A stretch of DNA of 54,860 nt. Source: Geminisphaera colitermitum TAV2 (lineage in GTDB: Bacteria; Verrucomicrobiota; Verrucomicrobiia; Opitutales; Opitutaceae). A program made the translations under genes and the position numbers. The stretch lies in contig NZ_ABEA03000050.1 in the NCBI RefSeq assembly GCF_000171235.2, forward strand, positions 1 through 54,860. Reading direction: 5' to 3'. Below the pieces are notes generated by a model, which worked only from the letters and a program-made list of their open reading frames with translations, ran no database searches and had not been told where the DNA came from. Shown here piece after piece: positions 37,060-45,612 of the stretch (position 1 is the first letter of the stretch; each line of letters begins with the position of its first letter).

Positions 37060-38833
37060 TTAATCGAGGCTGCGGTTGCGGGTGGGGAAGAGGCCGCCTG
37101 GTTTCCATTGCAGGAAGAGGATGATGGCGACGAGGACGAGAATCTTGCCCATGACGGCACCGAGGAAGGGTTGCAGAATCTGGTCGATGGAACCGATGCC
37201 AAGCGCGGCATAAACGGTGCCCGCGAGGCTGCCTACGCCGCCGGAAACGACGACCATGAAACAGTCCACAATGTGCGACTGGCCGAGGCCGGGGCCGACG
37301 TTGCCGATCTGTGCGAGACAGGCGCCGGCGAGTCCGGCGAGTCCGGAGCCGAAGGCGAAGGTGAGCATGTTCACGCGTTCGGTGCGCACGCCCATGCACG
37401 AGGCCATGGCGCGGTTTTGCGTGACGGCGCGGATGTAGAGTCCGAAGCGGGTGCGGTTGATGAGGAGCCAGGCACCGGCCACGACAACGACGGCGAAAGC
37501 GATCACGAAGATGCGGTTGTAGGTGAAGGTGATGTCGGCGAACTCGATGTTGCCGCGCAGCCAGGCGGGGCTGTTGATCTGAACGTTGGCGGGACCGAAG
37601 ATCGTGCGGAATCCTTGCTGGAGTGCGAGCGACACGCCCCAGGTGGCGAGAAGGCTTTCGAGGGGGCGACGGTAGAGCCACTGGATGATGCTGCGTTCAA
37701 GGACGAGGCCGACGAGGGCGGCGGCGAGAAACGCGGCGGGGAGCGCGGCGAGAAAGTAGTAGTTGTATCCGGCGGAGTCCGCGCCGAACCATCCGGAAAA
37801 GAGATTTTGTGTAACGTAGGTGGCGTAAGCGCCGACGACCATGATCTCGCCGTGCGCCATGTTGATGATGCCCATCAAGCCGTAGGTGATGGCGAGTCCG
37901 AGCGCGGTGACGAGGAGCACGGAACTGAGGCTGAGACCGCGAAAGGCGGTGCCCCAGAAGTTGACCAATCTGTAGTGACTTTCCACTGACATGACGGCGC
38001 GACGGGCGGCGGCGGCGAGTTCGGCGGAGGGATTTGATGAGGAATGGACCGGTGATTGGGCAATCTGGCGTCCTTTGGTGTGTGAGTAGCGAGCGGGGGG
38101 GGGGGGGGGAGGTGCCGGGAGCGGCGGCGGCGAGTTCCTTGAGTTGGGCGACGACGCCCAGATGGTGCGAAGTCTGGAGCCGGGAGATGGCGGCGAGTTT
38201 TTCGGCATGGGTGCCGTTCTTCAGACGAATGAGGGCAACACCGTCTTCGAGTGCGCGGCGAACGGCGGCGTTTTTTTCACGACCATGAGCGAGGCGGGCT
38301 TCGAGGAGTGGAAGGTAGTCGGGGCGCTGTGTCATGCCGAGGCGCTCGGCGGCGGCGCGGCGCGTGGCGGGCGAGGGGTCGGCGAGGTCAACCACCTGGC
38401 TGACGTCACGAATGGCGCGACGGATGGCGGCGTTGGTTTCGACGGGCGTGACGGCGTTGGACTGAAAGGCGAGCGGGGTCGGAGAGTCGCCTGATGAGGC
38501 GGGTCCGGCAAGGAGGGGTTCTCCTGTGGCGACGGCGATGGCGTTGCGGGTGCCGTCGGGATTGGCGGTGGAGGAAAGGGTGAAGGGGACGCGGACGCCG
38601 CCGGGTGTGGCGGCATGGATGTAGAGTTCGCCGGAGCGCCAGGCTTCGAGCACGGGACGGATGCGGGCGTCCTCTTCGTTGAGCAGGGCTCGAATTTGCG
38701 AAGGCTGCTCGGCGGGAGGAGCAAGAATGGCGCGGACAAGGGCGCTGTCGCCGGCATCAGCGTCGGATGCGGAGACGGCGGCGGCGGAAACCGCGATGCC
38801 ACACAAGAGAAGGAGAACAGGCAGGAGACGCAT
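37060..38833 (-). CDS. urtB: Urea ABC transporter permease UrtB, reading frame broken at a 15-base homopolymer
   Basis: From the ATG at 38833 (signal [20 protein letters not shown]) there is a periplasmic N-terminal extension with HEAT-like helices ([40 protein letters not shown]), usual for UrtB, then a Pro run at 38095-38109. The permease ([40 protein letters not shown]) continues in another frame. The span is 3n+1 bases, so losing one base gives about 590 residues. All LivH-type membrane segments are intact, ending TRNRSLD. As in ureC, the off-frame length may be a phase-variable state or a sequence artefact. Confidence 0.9.
38095..38109. repeat. G15 homopolymer in urtB
   Basis: C15 on the coding strand, Pro run between AAAAPGTS and ARYSHTKG. 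At 15 bases the two halves of urtB are out of frame; 14 or 17 would join them. Confidence 0.95.
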
Positions 38834-38862
38834 TCTTGGACGAACTGAACTGTATTTAAAAA

Positions 38863-38891
38863 ACGGGGACGGGAGCTGGTCCCGTCCCCGT
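38863..38891 (-). terminator. Terminator or attenuator between urtA and urtB
   Basis: On the minus strand a perfect 12-base stem ACGGGGACGGGA / TCCCGTCCCCGT around a 5-base loop is followed by six T (38863-38858). It stands 25 bases before the urtB start and after urtA, so it would end most urtA transcripts and reduce urtBCDE-ureABC expression. Confidence 0.85.
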
Positions 38892-38972
38892 GCAACAACA
38901 ACTACAAACCAAGGAAACAAGGCGGCCTCGTTTCCTAAAGTGACACGGGATTTACTTTAAGGAGGAGGAGGA

Positions 38973-39071
38973 GAGGAGGGCGGGTCTCCCGACCCGCCGA
39001 CGGTGCGAAGCACCGCCCATCGGATGGCGCGGCTGCGCCGCGTCTGGCGGGTCGGGAGACCCGCCCTCCTC
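38973..39071. repeat. Palindromic repeat family A, intact copy
   Basis: Arms GAGGAGGGCGGGTCTCCCGA and the inverse GTCGGGAGACCCGCCCTCCTC frame two smaller hairpins (GGTGCGAAGCACC; GGCGCGGCTGCGCC). It is the uninterrupted counterpart of the copy hit by the IS4-like element at 2861-5763. It lies between the urtA stop and the urtA-urtB terminator. Confidence 0.9.
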
Positions 39072-39078
39072 TATCTGC

Positions 39079-40305
39079 TTACTTGAACTTACCCTTCAGG
39101 AAGGGTTCGCCGTAAACTTGTTCGTAGGACTTGAGGATTTTGAACTGACCGTCAGGCAGGGTCTCGCCGATGTAAACGTTCTTGGTGACGTGGTGATTCT
39201 TTTGGACGGTGAGCTTGCCGCCGGGGCCGTCGAAGGAAACTCCGGCTTCGAGGACGTCACGGACCTTGTCCACGTCGAAGGAGCCTGCTTTCTCGACCGC
39301 GGCCTTCCAGAGATACACGCCGCCGTAGGAGAGAACCATCGGGCTGTTGGTGACACGGCCTTTTTTCTCAATGCCGGGGACGGTGCTCTTTTCGAGCCAG
39401 GCGAAGAACTTTTTCTTAAACTCGGCGTTGGCCGGAGTGTCGAGCGACATGAAGTAGCTCCACGCGCCGAGGTGGCCGACGAGATCCTTGGTGGGCAGGC
39501 CGCGGAATTCATCCTCGGATACAGAGAACGAAATCACGGGGCAGTCAGCGGAGTCGATGCCGGCATTGGCGAGTTCGCGGAAAAAGGGGACGTTGGTGTC
39601 GCCGTTGAGCGTGGACACGACGGCGGCGTCACCAGAGGCGGCGAATTGTTTAATCTCAGCGACGATCTGCTGGTAATCGGTGTGACCGAAGGGAGTGTAT
39701 TTCTCGATGATCGCCGAATCGGGAATGCCCTTGCTGGCGAGGTATTCCTTCAACACGAGGTTGGTGGTGCGAGGATACACATAGTCGGAACCGAGCAGGT
39801 AAAATTTCTTTTTGCCGAGTTCGTTGAGCAGGTAGTCAACACCGGGCGTGGCCTGCTGACCGACGGCCTCGGCGGTGTAGAAGATGTTCTTGGAAAGTTC
39901 CTCGCCCTCGTATTGCACGGGATAGAAGAGGAGTCCGTTGTTTTTTTCGTAAACGGGGAGCACGGACTTGCGGCTGACGGAAGTCCAGCAGCCGAAGGTC
40001 ACGGCGACCTTGTCTTGTTCGAGGAGTTGCGTGGCCTTCTCCGCGAAGAGCGGCCAGTTGGAGGCTCCGTCAACGACGACGGGCTCGATCTTTTTGCCGA
40101 GGACACCGCCGGCGGCGTTGATCTCGTCGAAGGCGTAGAGGAGCACGTCGCGCAGGGACGTTTCGCTGATGGCCATGGTGCCGCTGAGCGAGTGGAGAAC
40201 GCCTACCTTTACAGTATCCTGAGCTTGGATACTTGTGGCGGTGATGGTGATGGCGCCCAGCGCGAGTGCGCCGAGGCCGAGCATGCGATTCATTTTTGCA
40301 ATCAT
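39079..40305 (-). CDS. urtA: Urea ABC transporter substrate-binding protein UrtA
   Basis: 408 residues from the ATG at 40305. Signal peptide ([20 protein letters not shown], cut near AQD). The two-lobed binding protein matches UrtA closely: [61 protein letters not shown], and [16 protein letters not shown]. Catches urea in the periplasm for UrtBC. First gene after the sigma-54-type promoter at 40433-40449 and followed by a terminator, so it is likely the most strongly expressed gene of the block under nitrogen limitation. Confidence 0.96.
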   Translation of the reverse strand: MIAKMNRMLGLGALALGAITITATSIQAQDTVKVGVLHSLSGTMAISETSLRDVLLYAFDEINAAGGVLGKKIEPVVVDGASNWPLFAEKATQLLEQDKVAVTFGCWTSVSRKSVLPVYEKNNGLLFYPVQYEGEELSKNIFYTAEAVGQQATPGVDYLLNELGKKKFYLLGSDYVYPRTTNLVLKEYLASKGIPDSAIIEKYTPFGHTDYQQIVAEIKQFAASGDAAVVSTLNGDTNVPFFRELANAGIDSADCPVISFSVSEDEFRGLPTKDLVGHLGAWSYFMSLDTPANAEFKKKFFAWLEKSTVPGIEKKGRVTNSPMVLSYGGVYLWKAAVEKAGSFDVDKVRDVLEAGVSFDGPGGKLTVQKNHHVTKNVYIGETLPDGQFKILKSYEQVYGEPFLKGKFK

Positions 40306-40432
40306 GGTAGTGGAACAGTGGATCAATGCGGACGGTTGTATTGGATACTACGATACGATTCGGGTTTATTCCCTGACCGGGCAAATGGGCTGACATGGAC
40401 GCGGACGTGAAATGCTGACAGGAAGGTAAGAA

Positions 40433-40449
40433 AGCAAAAGGCGTGCCAA
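40433..40449 (-). promoter_or_regulatory. Sigma-54 promoter of urtA
   Basis: On the minus strand TTGGCACG-CCTT-TTGCT, matching the consensus TTGGCACG-N4-TTGC(A/T) at every defined position, with GG (-24) and GC (-12) correctly spaced. It is about 130 bases before the urtA start, leaving a normal leader. An activator such as NtrC would be required; no clear NtrC box was found by eye. Confidence 0.85.
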
Positions 40450-40468
40450 CATATCTGCACAGGAAGGC

Positions 40469-40479
40469 GGGGGGGGGGG
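40469..40479. repeat. G11 homopolymer upstream of the urtA promoter
   Basis: Located 20-30 bases upstream of the -24 element of the sigma-54 promoter, in the zone between it and any activator site. Length changes would shift activator spacing slightly. Confidence 0.9.
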
Positions 40480-40509
40480 AGGGGCATCCCGCGACCGGAG
40501 AAAAAAAAA

Positions 40510-40532
40510 GCCGCCGCGAAAATCGCGGCGGC
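40510..40532 (-). terminator. Rho-independent terminator of the porin gene
   Basis: Perfect 10-base stem GCCGCCGCGA / TCGCGGCGGC around three bases, followed on the minus strand by nine T. It lies 68 bases past the porin stop and separates its transcript from urtA. Confidence 0.95.
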
Positions 40533-40600
40533 TCGGGAACGAACGGCAATTCTTATGCCTGTTCCGTTCGTAATTTTGTCTCGGTTACACAGCGGAACGC

Positions 40601-41644
40601 TTAGAACTTGAACAGCGCCTGAACGCCGTAGAAGTATACGTCGCTATCGCCTCCGTTGTTCTTGGTGTAGGAGAGTTCACCGCGGACGCTGAAGTAATCG
40701 GTCAGCGCATAGGCGGGCCCAACGGAGAACTTGTAGCCGGAAGTCTTGTAATTTACGTCGGCGTCCTCGTCATACTTATGCTCGCCCTTGATGCCGCTGA
40801 TGCGGGCGGCGGTGGAGAACTTGTCGGTAATCGCGTAGTTGGCGGAGAGGAGCCAGGCGAAGCTGTAGTAGTCCTCGACATAGGCGAGTTCGGCGCCGAG
40901 GGTGAGCTTATCGGTCAGGGCATAGCTGGCCCACAGATCAAGCGTCCAGCTGCTGGAATCAAATCCGGTGTCATTCCCGGAAGACTCGAAGCCTGCGCCG
41001 AGGAACACGGTCAGCTTTTCGATGCCGGTGTAGCTGACATAGGCCTCGAAGCCCAAGTCACTGAGATTGCCATCGCCCTGATTGAAGTCATCGCCGAAAC
41101 CGGAACCAGCCCAAACCGAGTCAACGACGGCAACGCCGGCGGTAAGGGTGTCGTTCACCACGTAATCAGCTTTCACGCCTGAGTGATAGCCAGGCATGGC
41201 GACCAGCGCATAGCTGATGAAGTCAGTGTTGATCGCATAGAAGGATTCATAACCGAGGTTGCTGAGGAACTTGCCCACAGTCACGGTGAGTCCACCCTGG
41301 CTCCAGTTGACGTAAAGGTCGAGGATGCCGGCCTCGTCGTCGGCGCCGGGGGTGTAGAGGAAGCTGGCGTAACCGCCAAAGTCCTTGTATTGGCCGCGAA
41401 TGCCAAACTTGACTTGGTCATAGCTTCCGGAATCGAACAGACTTCCATCGTTTGTGTTCGTTCCGCTCACGTGGGTGATCGTGCCGGCAACGGCAGCATA
41501 GCCATCAACGAACAACTGGAGGTCGTTGTCGAGTTTGTTGGGATCTTGACCGACGGTTTTGATGGCAACCTCGGCGGAAACCGGAATGCTGGCAACGGCG
41601 GCGAGCGCGGCGGCCAGACCGGCGGTTTTTAGGTATTGTTTCAT
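40601..41644 (-). CDS. Outer-membrane beta-barrel porin-like protein
   Basis: 347 residues from the ATG at 41644 (MKQYLKTAGLAAALAAVAS); the longer frame to 41989 is rejected because it would bury this signal peptide. After cleavage near PVSA come alternating strands of a barrel (QVKFGIRGQYKDFGGYASFLYTP written in parts: VKFGIRGQYKD, GGYASFLYTP; LTVFLGAGFESS; LTLGAELAYVEDYY) and the C-terminal YGVQALFKF, ending in Phe as needed for Bam insertion. It resembles putative barrels often annotated OmpL47 or OmpA-like, but I cannot name the family. Upstream of urtA in the same direction: a urea route is a reasonable inference. Confidence 0.8.
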   Translation of the reverse strand: MKQYLKTAGLAAALAAVASIPVSAEVAIKTVGQDPNKLDNDLQLFVDGYAAVAGTITHVSGTNTNDGSLFDSGSYDQVKFGIRGQYKDFGGYASFLYTPGADDEAGILDLYVNWSQGGLTVTVGKFLSNLGYESFYAINTDFISYALVAMPGYHSGVKADYVVNDTLTAGVAVVDSVWAGSGFGDDFNQGDGNLSDLGFEAYVSYTGIEKLTVFLGAGFESSGNDTGFDSSSWTLDLWASYALTDKLTLGAELAYVEDYYSFAWLLSANYAITDKFSTAARISGIKGEHKYDEDADVNYKTSGYKFSVGPAYALTDYFSVRGELSYTKNNGGDSDVYFYGVQALFKF

Positions 41645-41951
41645 TGGTATTGGTATTGGTACTTTGGTTTTTTGATCCCGCCCATGTTCCAAGACCCAAA
41701 TACAGCAAGACCCAAGTCTTGAAGTCGTCAGGATTTGGTGAGCAGGTTCGCTTACCTGTAGCCGGAATAATGCCAGTTTCAGCCAAAAAAAGGCCCTCGA
41801 CCCTATATGCCATTGTTTTGCTAAAAGACTCCTAGCCTGCTCATTGGAGGCGAAGCATCTTCGCTGATACCAAACATTTTCCATTGTTGGCAGATATTCG
41901 ATTTGTCGCCCGTGCGTCCCGGCCCACACTTCCGCGCCAAACCTCCACCAA
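41645..41951. other. Divergent intergenic region between porin gene and carB
   Basis: 307 bases without a gene. Next to the porin start is a threefold TATTGG repeat (41643-41660). A weak sigma-54-like element, TGGCATTATTCCGGC on the minus strand (41761-41775), keeps the GG/GC spacing but lacks CG and TT. A small hairpin GCGAAG-CAT-CTTCGC lies at about 41850-41864. No clear promoter for carB could be picked by eye. Confidence 0.5.
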
Positions 41952-44900
41952 ATGGCGAAACGCAACGATATCCACAAAGTCCTCATCATCGGCTCCGGTC
42001 CGATCGTAATCGGTCAGGCCTGCGAATTTGACTACTCCGGCACCCAAGCATGCAAAGCCCTGCGGGCCTGCGGGTACCAGATCGTTTTGGTCAACTCCAA
42101 CCCGGCCACCATCATGACCGATCCCGTCATGGCCGACGCCACCTACATTGAGCCGCTCAACGTCGCCCGCCTCGAACAAATCATCGCCAAAGAACGCCCC
42201 GACGCCCTCCTCCCCAACCTCGGCGGCCAGACCGGCCTCAACCTCTCCCTCGAACTCTCCAAAAAAGGCATCCTCCAAAAATACGGCGTCGAAGTCATCG
42301 GCGTTAACCTCGACGCCATCGAACGCGGCGAAGACCGCGAAATTTTTAAGGAAACCATGCGCGCCCTCGGCATCGGCCTGCCCGACAGCCGCATCGTCCA
42401 CACCGTCGAGGAAGCCGAACTCGCCGCCGCCGAACTCAACTACCCCGTCGTCGTCCGCCCCGCCTACACTATGGGCGGCACCGGCGGCGGCCTCGTTTAC
42501 AACATCGACGAACTCCGCACCACCGTTGCCCGCGGCCTCTCCCTCTCGATGACCACCCAATGCCTCATCGAACAATCCATCCTCGGCTGGGAAGAACTCG
42601 AAGTCGAAGTCGTCCGTGACGCCTCCGGCAAGATGATCACCGTGTGCTTCATCGAAAACGTGGACGCCGTCGGCGTGCACACCGGCGACTCCTTCTGCAC
42701 CGCCCCCATGCTCACCATCCCCGCGGACGTGCAGAAGCAACTGCAAGAAATCGCCTACAAAGTCGTCGAGTCCATCGGCGTCATCGGCGGCACCAACGTC
42801 CAACTCGCCCGCGATCCCGCCACCGGCCGCATCGTCATCATCGAAATCAACCCCCGCACCTCACGCTCCTCCGCCCTCGCCTCCAAGGCCACCGGCTTCC
42901 CCATTGCCCTCGTCTCCGCCCAACTCGCCACCGGCATCAACCTCGCCGACATCCCCTACTGGCGCGACGGCACCCTCGACCGCTACACCCCCTCCGGCGA
43001 CTACGTCGTCGTCAAATTCGCCCGCTGGGCCTTTGAAAAATTCAAAGGCGCAGAAGACAAACTCGGCACCCAGATGAAAGCCGTTGGCGAAGTCATGAGC
43101 ATCGGCAAAAACTACAAAGAAGCCTTCCAGAAAGCCATCCGCTCCCTTGAAAACGGCCGCTCCGGCCTCGGCTTTGCCAAAAACTACAACACCCAGACCA
43201 AGGACGAACTCCTCGCCCAACTCCGCTTCGCCACCAGCGAACGCCACTACATCATGTACGAGGCCCTGCGCAAAGGAGCCACCGTCGCCGAACTCCACGC
43301 CCTCACTCACGTCAAAGCCTGGTTCATCGAACAAATGCAGGAACTCGTGCAACTGGAGGAAAAACTCCTCGCCTGCAAATCCGCCACGCCCGACGCCACC
43401 CTTGCCGCCATCCCCCCCCCCCTCCTCCGCCAGGCCAAACTCGACGGCTTCGCCGACAAATACCTCGCCAAAATCCTCGGCGTACCCGAATCCGCCATAC
43501 GCGCCCGCCGCACCGCCCTCGGCCTCGTTGAAGGCTGGGAAGCCGTCCCCGTCTCCGGCGTCAAAAACGCCTCGTATTATTTTTCCACTTACAACGCCAA
43601 GGACACCACCACCGCCAGCACCGAACCCAAGAAAGTCATGATCCTCGGCGGCGGCCCCAACCGCATCGGCCAGGGCATCGAATTTGACTACTGCTGCTGC
43701 CACGCCGCCATGGCCCTCCGCGAAGCCGGCTACGAAACCATCATGGTCAACTGCAACCCCGAGACCGTTTCGACCGACTACGACACCTCCGACAAACTCT
43801 ACTTCGAACCCCTCACCGTGGAGGACGTCCTCCAAATCCACGCCAAAGAACGCCCCATCGGCGTCATCGTCCAATTCGGCGGCCAGACCCCCCTCAACAT
43901 CGCCCGCGAACTCGCCGCCAACGGCGTGCGCATCCTCGGCACCAGTATCGACACCATCGATACAGCCGAGGACCGCGACCTCTTCCGTCAGATGATGGAA
44001 CGCCTCGACATCCCCATGCCCGAATCCGGTATGGCCTCCACCATCGACGAGGCCATCTCCGTCGCCAACCGCATCGGCTACCCCATCATGATCCGCCCCT
44101 CCTTCATCCTCGGCGGACGCGGCATGGAGATCATTTACGACGAAGACATGCTCCGCGAATACGTTGCCAAGGCCATCGACGTCTCGCCCGAACGCCCCCT
44201 CCTCCTCGACCGCTTCCTCCAATCCGCGCTCGAATGCGAGGCCGACGCGCTCGCCGACGGCAAGGACGTCTTCATCCCCGCCGTCATGGAGCACATCGAA
44301 CTCGCCGGCGTCCACTCCGGCGACTCCGCCTGCGTCATCCCGCCCGTCACCATCCCCCAAAAACACCTCGACACCATCAACGCCTACACCCGCAAGATCG
44401 CGCAGGAGTTGAAAGTCGTTGGCCTGATGAACATGCAGTACGCCATCGAGAACGACAAAGTGTACGTCCTCGAAGCCAACCCGCGCGCCTCCCGCACCGT
44501 CCCCCTTGTATCCAAAGTCTGCAACGTGCAGATGGCCCGCATTGCCACGCAACTCATGCTCGGCGCCAGCATCCCGAAGATGAAGCTCACGCACAAAGTC
44601 ATCCCGCACCACGGCGTGAAGGAATCGGTGTTCCCCTTCGACAAATTCCACGAAGTCGATCCCATTCTCGGCCCCGAAATGCGCTCCACTGGCGAAGTCC
44701 TCGGCCTGTCCACCGACTTCGGCCTCGCCTTCTGCAAGTCGCAGGAAGCCGTGCAAACCCCGCTCCCGACCAAAGGCACCGTCCTCATCAGCGTATGGGA
44801 ACGCACCGCGCAGGTTTTGGAAATCGCGCGCACCTTTGTTGAGTGCGGCTTCAAACTCCGCGCCACCACCGGCACACGCGGCTTCCTGGCCGAGAACGGC

Positions 44901-45179
44901 ATTGCCGCCGACCTCGCCATCAAGATCAACGAAGGCCGCCCCGACATCGCCGACGACATCAAGAACGGCATCGTGCAATTCATCGTCAACACGCCGATCA
45001 GCAAACGCGTCAGCCAGGTGGACGACTCGTACATCCGCAAAGCTGCGATCAAATACAAAGTCCCTTACATGACCACGCTTGCCGCCGCCGTTGCCAGCGC
45101 CAAGGGCATCGCCGCCCAATGCAAAGGCACTGCCAGCAGCCTGCGTTCGCTCCAAGAATACCACGCCGCGATCAAATAA
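41952..45179 (+). CDS. carB: Carbamoyl-phosphate synthase large subunit
   Basis: 1075 residues, the normal length. Makes carbamoyl phosphate from bicarbonate, ammonia and two ATP for pyrimidines and arginine. Two homologous halves each open with an ATP-grasp preATP motif: KVLIIGSGPIVIGQACEFDY (about 9-28) and KVMILGGGPNRIGQGIEFDY (about 558-577). ATP-binding loops are MGGTGGGLVYN and ILGGRGMEIIYDE. The C-terminal MGS-like allosteric domain (about 940-1075) includes KLRATTGTRGFLAENG. An 11-base C tract (43422-43432) encodes PPP between the halves. No carA in the window. Confidence 0.97.
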   Translation: MAKRNDIHKVLIIGSGPIVIGQACEFDYSGTQACKALRACGYQIVLVNSNPATIMTDPVMADATYIEPLNVARLEQIIAKERPDALLPNLGGQTGLNLSLELSKKGILQKYGVEVIGVNLDAIERGEDREIFKETMRALGIGLPDSRIVHTVEEAELAAAELNYPVVVRPAYTMGGTGGGLVYNIDELRTTVARGLSLSMTTQCLIEQSILGWEELEVEVVRDASGKMITVCFIENVDAVGVHTGDSFCTAPMLTIPADVQKQLQEIAYKVVESIGVIGGTNVQLARDPATGRIVIIEINPRTSRSSALASKATGFPIALVSAQLATGINLADIPYWRDGTLDRYTPSGDYVVVKFARWAFEKFKGAEDKLGTQMKAVGEVMSIGKNYKEAFQKAIRSLENGRSGLGFAKNYNTQTKDELLAQLRFATSERHYIMYEALRKGATVAELHALTHVKAWFIEQMQELVQLEEKLLACKSATPDATLAAIPPPLLRQAKLDGFADKYLAKILGVPESAIRARRTALGLVEGWEAVPVSGVKNASYYFSTYNAKDTTTASTEPKKVMILGGGPNRIGQGIEFDYCCCHAAMALREAGYETIMVNCNPETVSTDYDTSDKLYFEPLTVEDVLQIHAKERPIGVIVQFGGQTPLNIARELAANGVRILGTSIDTIDTAEDRDLFRQMMERLDIPMPESGMASTIDEAISVANRIGYPIMIRPSFILGGRGMEIIYDEDMLREYVAKAIDVSPERPLLLDRFLQSALECEADALADGKDVFIPAVMEHIELAGVHSGDSACVIPPVTIPQKHLDTINAYTRKIAQELKVVGLMNMQYAIENDKVYVLEANPRASRTVPLVSKVCNVQMARIATQLMLGASIPKMKLTHKVIPHHGVKESVFPFDKFHEVDPILGPEMRSTGEVLGLSTDFGLAFCKSQEAVQTPLPTKGTVLISVWERTAQVLEIARTFVECGFKLRATTGTRGFLAENGIAADLAIKINEGRPDIADDIKNGIVQFIVNTPISKRVSQVDDSYIRKAAIKYKVPYMTTLAAAVASAKGIAAQCKGTASSLRSLQEYHAAIK
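43422..43432. repeat. C11 homopolymer in carB
   Basis: Encodes part of AAIPPPLLRQ in the oligomerisation region between the two synthetase halves; in frame. Confidence 0.95.
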
Positions 45180-45404
45180 CTGTAGCCATTTGATACCTTT
45201 GCTACCTGGTAGGGAGGCCTCTCCGAGGCCTCCGCCGTGCGTAGTGTGAGAATGCGAAATTCATAGGTAGACGGAGCGCGGTTTCGGAGGCCTCGGACGG
45301 AGCGCAGCAGCGCGCAGATGGCATCGCCGAAGGCGATGGCCCGAAGGGCTGCCCTCGGCAGAGGGCACAAAGGCCTCCCTACCGTCAATACAACGGCTAC
45401 AGTT
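45180..45404. repeat. Palindromic repeat family B, copy 2 with extra internal segment
   Basis: Inner arms GGTAGGGAGGCCTCTCCGAG (45208 on) and GGCCTCCCTACC (ending 45383) with the same centre GAGAATGCGAAATTCATAGG as at 14326. About 75 additional bases (45296-45370) containing their own hairpin (CATCGCC-GAA-GGCGATG) are present. Outer inverted ends are CTGTAGCCATTT (from 45180) and GGCTACAGTTTT, so the whole unit is about 225 bases. It begins immediately after the carB stop. Confidence 0.88.
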
Positions 45405-45418
45405 TTGAATAACATGCT

Positions 45419-45490
45419 CTACTCCAGCCGGCTGTCACGCCGGTGGATGCTGGCGATTTCACCGGTCCGCGGATCATAACCGAGTTCGGT
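45419..45490 (-). pseudogene. Possible gene remnant, C-terminal end only
   Basis: The minus strand reads LTELGYDPRTGEIASIHRRD and SRLE then TAG (45419-45421), with a natural-looking composition but no start codon before the terminator at 45508-45536. It could be the leftover end of a protein or chance. Low confidence. Confidence 0.25.
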
Positions 45491-45507
45491 AAGTGTACAA
45501 AACAAAA

Positions 45508-45536
45508 CCCCGGCTGAACCTGAGACACAGCCGGGG
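45508..45536 (-). terminator. Rho-independent terminator after the thymidine phosphorylase gene
   Basis: Perfect 9-base stem CCCCGGCTG / CAGCCGGGG with an 11-base loop; on the minus strand it is followed by TTTTGTTTTG. It lies 77 bases past the stop at 45613. Confidence 0.85.
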
Positions 45537-45612
45537 TCTGGTGTTAGCTGGCGAAGGGTCCGCTTGCTAAAGCAGCCCATCGCCATGCGTTATGCCATAT
45601 AGCAGTATTCCG

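Noticed and set aside
37044-37211. N-terminal extension of urtC
   Set aside because: It overlaps the urtB 3' end and reads as Ser/Pro low complexity; the GTG at 37043 gives the family length.
40440-40480. NtrC binding site overlapping CTGTGCAGATATGTTGG upstream of urtA
   Set aside because: Only one half resembles the TGCAC-N7-GTGCA consensus; too weak to call.
42861-45164. Long minus-strand open frame opposite carB
   Set aside because: Antisense of a high-GC gene; composition is Gly/Val/Asp-rich with no domain, while carB itself is certain.
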